A DNA stretch of 64,000 nucleotides from Citrus sinensis. Lineage: Eukaryota; Streptophyta; Magnoliopsida; Sapindales; Rutaceae. Below, one piece after another: positions 60,025-64,000 of the stretch; position 1 is the first letter of the stretch; every line of letters starts with the position of its first letter. The stretch lies in the NCBI RefSeq assembly GCF_022201045.2, contig NC_068557.1, positions 5,952,001-6,016,000 on the forward strand, given 5' to 3'. The position numbers and the translations under genes were made by a program. The notes beneath the pieces were generated by a model. It was not told the DNA's origin. It saw nothing but the letters and a program-made list of their open reading frames with translations, and made no database searches.

Positions 60025-60956
60025 TGTGCAATTCGTTCATTGTAATGGTGATATTTGATCCCTCATTTTACCATGTTTCATTGGCTAGAATTTGCATGTC
60101 TTAATGAGCTTTACGCCCCAAGGTGGGCGAAAACTTTTAAATAGATGCCCTTAATTCCACCCGTTGACGACTGTTACACTCACTACGACTGTGACAAAAC
60201 TGAAGCTAGCGGTTTGTTTTGTATGGCCGCAATCTTATACTTAATGAGAATCTTTGTCTTTATGTCACTTCTATGCAAACTTCAACGGAATTCTTCAAAG
60301 AGTACTAATTTTCAGAATGGTGCTAGAATAATCATTAATGGTGTTATAGCTAATTGAAATATTAATAAAGAATACATTAACTCGATATGATTTTATTATT
60401 TTGTTTATGGCCATTCTGTAATCATTATGAATAAATATCATTTTTCTTCGCAATTTTGCTCTGATATATAGCTTTAATTTGATCAAAATGCGATGTTTTT
60501 GCTGTGTTTGATGAAATGGCTGAAAGAAATCTTGTTTTCTTGGAATTTGATCGTTTCCAATGCAATTCAAAAAGGGGAGTTCGATATGGGTTTAAAGATG
60601 TATTTGTACATAACATAATGCAATTATGCTCAATGAGTTTAAAAAGCAAAGCAATAAGCCATATTCTCTATCTGCCTCATTAAAACGAATTAGGAATTAA
60701 AACGAATTAGGATTTCTTCATAATCTGAGTTTTGCTTAAATAAAAATTTAGGTGGGTTTTAAAGGAATTAAATCTTGCTTATTTATTATCAATAAAATAT
60801 ATATATTACAAGATTTTTAAAAATTAATGATAACTCAAATCAAGAGATGGTCATAATCCGTGTGTATAAACATGGGAGCTAGTGAATTTGATTTGTCGAT
60901 TTATTGGCTCATTGCTTTGCTTTGTAAATTAGAATCGAGTACAGAGCCATTTTGGT
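60025..60956. other. Intergenic stretch, no gene recognised
   Basis: Between the F-box relic and the methyltransferase gene. Short frames have no recognisable domain. It is AT-rich with a TATATAT run at about 60798. Confidence 0.45.
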
Positions 60957-61079
60957 TTGAAATTCTGTAAACCGTACAGATTTTGTTCGGTTCGGCCGGG
61001 CGAAACCGAAACACAACTGGAGATCCGGTTTTACTTTAAAAAAGTAAGGCATCGACTTCAATTAGAATTTAAGATAGAC

Positions 61080-61236
61080 GCCTGGACGAAAAAGCTCCTT
61101 TGCCTTTGCCCTTTGGTCACCCTCATCTCTCAAATTCGCACAAACGGCAAACCCGATAAGTTCGTCGACGTTGCTGCCGCCGCCGATCGCTGCTTCCGTC
61201 GCGTCCTCGTCGTCCGTCGGCCCTTGCTGTCCTCTG
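61080..61236 (+). other. Probable 5' leader exon of the ICMT gene
   Basis: GC-rich stretch (CGCCGCCGATCGC, CGTCGTCCGTCGG) ending with a donor-like CCTCTG|GTGAGT at 61237. The coding exon starts 1.3 kb later after acceptor-like ATTGCAG (62320s) or TGTCAG (62412). The likely arrangement is a leader exon plus one intron, but transcript data are needed. A GGGGGGGGGGGG run (61839-61850) lies in the presumed intron. Confidence 0.45.
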
Positions 61237-61838
61237 GTGAGTTCCTATTTTGGCTTTTTTTTTCAATTTTCTTTTTAAATTTAGCTCTCATCAATCCATT
61301 GGTTTACTTAAGTTTCAATGATGTGTAGTTTGAACTGAGATACCCATTTTGCTTCTTTTATTTTTCTCAAGTTGTAATTCTTAGACCATGTTAATGAGGA
61401 ATAACTGGTGATATATATTTTTCCTGATGTAAAGTTAGCTCAAAATTAAAGCTTTTTTGGGGGGGACGATGCTCAATTTTTTTATTTTAGCTCTTTTGAT
61501 GAATTGACGCTTGATGATGGTACTCTGATCTCTTCTATAAAGTTTGGAGTTTTTATTTTAATCTGATTTGATCTGTTGATAGTTTGCTTCTGCTTGGCTT
61601 TTCATCTAGACAGATTTGTTGGTAGATAGCTTGCCCTTACTCTATGCATCAGGCTAAGATTAGTGATGCATTCACAAAAATATGAAATGATGTGTTTTTC
61701 TCGTCTTGTAAATCCCAAAAATCCAGGTAGCCCAAAAGCAGAAAAGTCCAAACAAGCATTTGGTTCGGTCGGTATTGGTTTGAAACCTTCCAAAGCCTGA
61801 AGTGGCCAGTCCTAGTTTGATCTATCTCTTCCCCAGAA

Positions 61839-61850
61839 GGGGGGGGGGGG
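61839..61850. repeat. Poly(G) tract of 12 bases
   Basis: Twelve G in the presumed ICMT leader intron. With the G-rich GGGGTGGGTGGGGG stretch at 62152-62166, this is a potential G-quadruplex-forming region. Confidence 0.75.
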
Positions 61851-62521
61851 TGGATTTCATTCTACATTTATTCATACATGCTATCTTTTGATTTTGTTTG
61901 GTGGATGAGAAATTGCAGTGAAAGTAAACCAGTAGGATCAGTTTGACTTTATCAATATTTTATTCATATTGTAATATTCTTTCTCTCTAGTTCAACTGTT
62001 AGATTATTTCTTCAACTAATTGCTCATCCTTACAACTTAACATAATCAGATCTCAAAGGACCCAACTCTATAGAACAATCTGATGCGGTTCCTAATGGAT
62101 ATTAAATTCATAAAACTGACCAAATTGCCTGTTACTGTGCACACTTTTTTTTGGGGTGGGTGGGGGTTGTGCTTTCTTTACTTATATTTTGATAATCTTG
62201 GGATGAATTTAAGTAAAAATTTTTTGGATTAATGTACTACCTTACTTGTGACATGTTGTACAATTTTTTTTTCTTTTCATGATTGCTTACTATTTTCTGA
62301 ATCACTATATATATATTAATTGCAGGATATATGCTGTTCTTTAAGTATTTTCTAGGTGAAATTGACACTCAAATTTTTGTGTTGGTTTTACAAAACTCTG
62401 CATCCATGTCAGGTTTGAAGTAGACTCCATGAAGTTTCTTCGCTCATGTCCTTCAACAAAGCTACCTTTATATAATATCCCGTTGTGGTAAAGCAGTGAC
62501 AGAAAATTTATACTTTGTTTG

Positions 62522-63121
62522 ATGAAAATGACAGAAATGTTCAGTTACACAGCTTGCAGACAGTTATCTCAGATGTTCTTTGCAGTGTTCTTCTTTCACA
62601 TGTCTGAGTACATTTTAGCAATTGCCTTTCATGGGAGTCAGAGTGTCACTCTTAGGTCACTTCTTATCAGCAAAAATTATATTTTGGCAATGCTGTTCTC
62701 TATGATGGAGTACATTGTTGAAATTGTTTTGTTTCGGGGGTCGAAGGATTTTTGGTGGATAAGCAATGTTGGTCTTGTGATGGTTATAGCTGGGGAAATC
62801 ATACGGAAAAGTGCCATTTTAACAGCTGGTCGTTCCTTCACGCATATCATCAAGGTCTGTCATGAGGAACATCACGAACTGATTACACATGGAGTGTATG
62901 GATTTGTCCGTCATCCCAGCTATTGTGGTTTCCTCATTTGGTCAGTTGGTACCCAGATAATGCTGTGTAATCCCTTGTCCACAATTGGATTTGCATTTGT
63001 TGTGTGGCATTTCTTTGCTGAAAGAATACCATATGAAGAGTATTTCTTGAAAGAGTTTTTTGGGATACGATATGAGGAATATGCCCGGCGAGTTCCTTCT
63101 GGAGTGCCATTTGTGAAGTGA
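62522..63121 (+). CDS. ICMT: Protein-S-isoprenylcysteine O-methyltransferase
   Basis: Encodes a 199-residue multi-pass ER membrane enzyme that methylates the C-terminal prenylated cysteine of CaaX proteins using S-adenosylmethionine (the STE14 reaction). Several hydrophobic segments cover most of the protein: LSQMFFAVFFFHMSEYILAI, FWWISNVGLVMVIAGEII. The conserved C-terminal half carries AILTAGRSFTHIIK, HELITHGVYGFVRHPSYCGF and FFAERIPYEEYFLKEFFGIR, with the RHP and ERxxxEE signatures of the family. The length is close to that of known plant enzymes (about 197 residues). The coding part is a single exon. The start is the first ATG in frame; an in-frame ATG two codons later (MTEMF) is an alternative. 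In plants ICMT modulates abscisic-acid signalling. Confidence 0.93.
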   Translation: MKMTEMFSYTACRQLSQMFFAVFFFHMSEYILAIAFHGSQSVTLRSLLISKNYILAMLFSMMEYIVEIVLFRGSKDFWWISNVGLVMVIAGEIIRKSAILTAGRSFTHIIKVCHEEHHELITHGVYGFVRHPSYCGFLIWSVGTQIMLCNPLSTIGFAFVVWHFFAERIPYEEYFLKEFFGIRYEEYARRVPSGVPFVK

Positions 63122-64000
63122 CAATATATAAATGTGCCATTTGTGAAGTCACTGTTGTTTTATTAGGGAATATGAAGATTAGAGTTTTTGAAGCTGAAGT
63201 GAGCAATGGTTGGCAAGAGCGAAAAATTTATTTAACAACTTTTTTGTGGCTTTTTGTACTCGGGGAATGTTTGCTATTGAAATAGGTTTAAGGTTTTAAG
63301 AAGATAAGCTGTTGTTATTGGTGGTATTAGGATAAATGCTTATGAAAAATTTAGTGAAAGACTACAGAGATCCATCCTGATTTATTTTAGTCAATTGGAT
63401 TTTATGTTTTCCACTCAAGATACTATGATAGATGAAATGTCGTTTTTGAATACACCTTTAAGGTGGCCTGTTGTGATAGGAGTTTTTTTATTGTGTTCGG
63501 TGTTCACTATATGAGAGATGTTGTAGTGCCAGACTGCTAGCTCAGGTTGGATACGGATCAAATTGAAAATTTGTTGATAGAAAATTTTAGCCATTTTTTT
63601 TCAATTCTTAGTCATTTTCATTTACATTATAACATTACATATTTTGGGATCGGATCATTGGATTTATTCATTAAAAAGAATCAATTCAATATATTTTTTT
63701 ATGTACTCTTAGGAGTTAGGTGCTATATTGGATTTAATCCAATTTCGAATCACTTTAGATTATGATTGTTGCATTAACAATACTATCAATACTATTCTTC
63801 TACGAGGCCTGAACAATTCAACAACTCCATTGCGTGCTCTGCCTGCTTGCAAGTTTGATTACATGCTCTGCCTAGCTGACATTATTCCAACCAATTAATA
63901 TTCTTTATTACTCTCCTTATAGTGACTGCTGTAATCTTACTGTGAGCTGATTGTAAAAAATGTAACGACAAAAAATAAAATAAAAATAAAAGTAAATTCC
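63122..64000. other. 3' flank of ICMT and window edge
   Basis: Likely 3' untranslated DNA with a repeated GTGCCATTTGTGAAGT at the stop codon and at 63136, then AT-rich intergenic sequence. No gene is recognised. Confidence 0.5.

Noticed and set aside
62934..63206. Antisense frame over the ICMT gene
   Set aside because: A reverse-strand shadow of the ICMT coding sequence.
1..64000. CRISPR arrays, rRNA and tRNA genes
   Set aside because: No regularly spaced repeats, cloverleaf tRNA patterns or rRNA blocks were seen.

Overview
This window is nuclear DNA from a flowering plant. Genes are split by AT-rich introns, intergenic space is AT-rich and full of transposon debris, and the proteins are typical eudicot families. 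The gene content and the type of viral remnant suggest a Rutaceae/Citrus-like genome, but that is inference. No bacterial operons, CRISPR arrays, rRNA or tRNA genes were seen. All gene models were built by eye from reading frame and splice-site continuity.

Left third (1-24 kb) holds conserved single-copy genes. These are an intronless F-box/leucine-rich-repeat gene (5715-7166, minus), a six-exon GPI-transamidase subunit gene GPAA1 (9830-14414, minus) and an 18-exon plastid half-ABC transporter of the ABCB26/TAP type (14982-21792, plus). The last two diverge from a 567-bp shared promoter. The ABC gene appears to use three GC-AG introns. A 445-bp fold-back element with a 9-bp target duplication lies at 7792-8236.

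Middle third (24-46 kb) is accessory DNA. A non-autonomous Helitron (about 24351-25015) adjoins a 599-bp tandem duplication. Two near-identical R2R3-MYB genes (30345-31304 and 39357-40313) sit in direct copies of a roughly 4.8-kb block. Both copies carry the same solo LTR with the same ATAAT target duplication. Only the left copy carries a 1037-bp Pack-MULE with a GRAS-gene fragment and 9-bp target duplication; the right copy keeps the empty site. Between the blocks lie LTR debris, a second MULE-like element, a large MITE and a degraded caulimovirid fragment. Further right is a three-layer nest (hAT transposase remnant, solo LTR, small hAT element), then a second Helitron carrying a broken egg-cell-secreted (EC1-like) gene fragment.

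Right third (46-64 kb) has a broken aspartic-protease-like fragment, a LINE tail, two miR169 precursors in tandem on the minus strand, an intact small secreted-peptide gene with two decayed relatives elsewhere in the window, a small charged-protein ORF, a second viral remnant, an intronless PUX7-like UBX gene (57089-58201), a broken F-box gene, and an isoprenylcysteine methyltransferase gene (62522-63121) with a 5'-leader intron.

The genes do not form one pathway. The most informative content is the dated order of insertions and duplication around the MYB pair, the gene fragments captured by two kinds of transposon, the miR169 pair, and the small secreted-peptide family.
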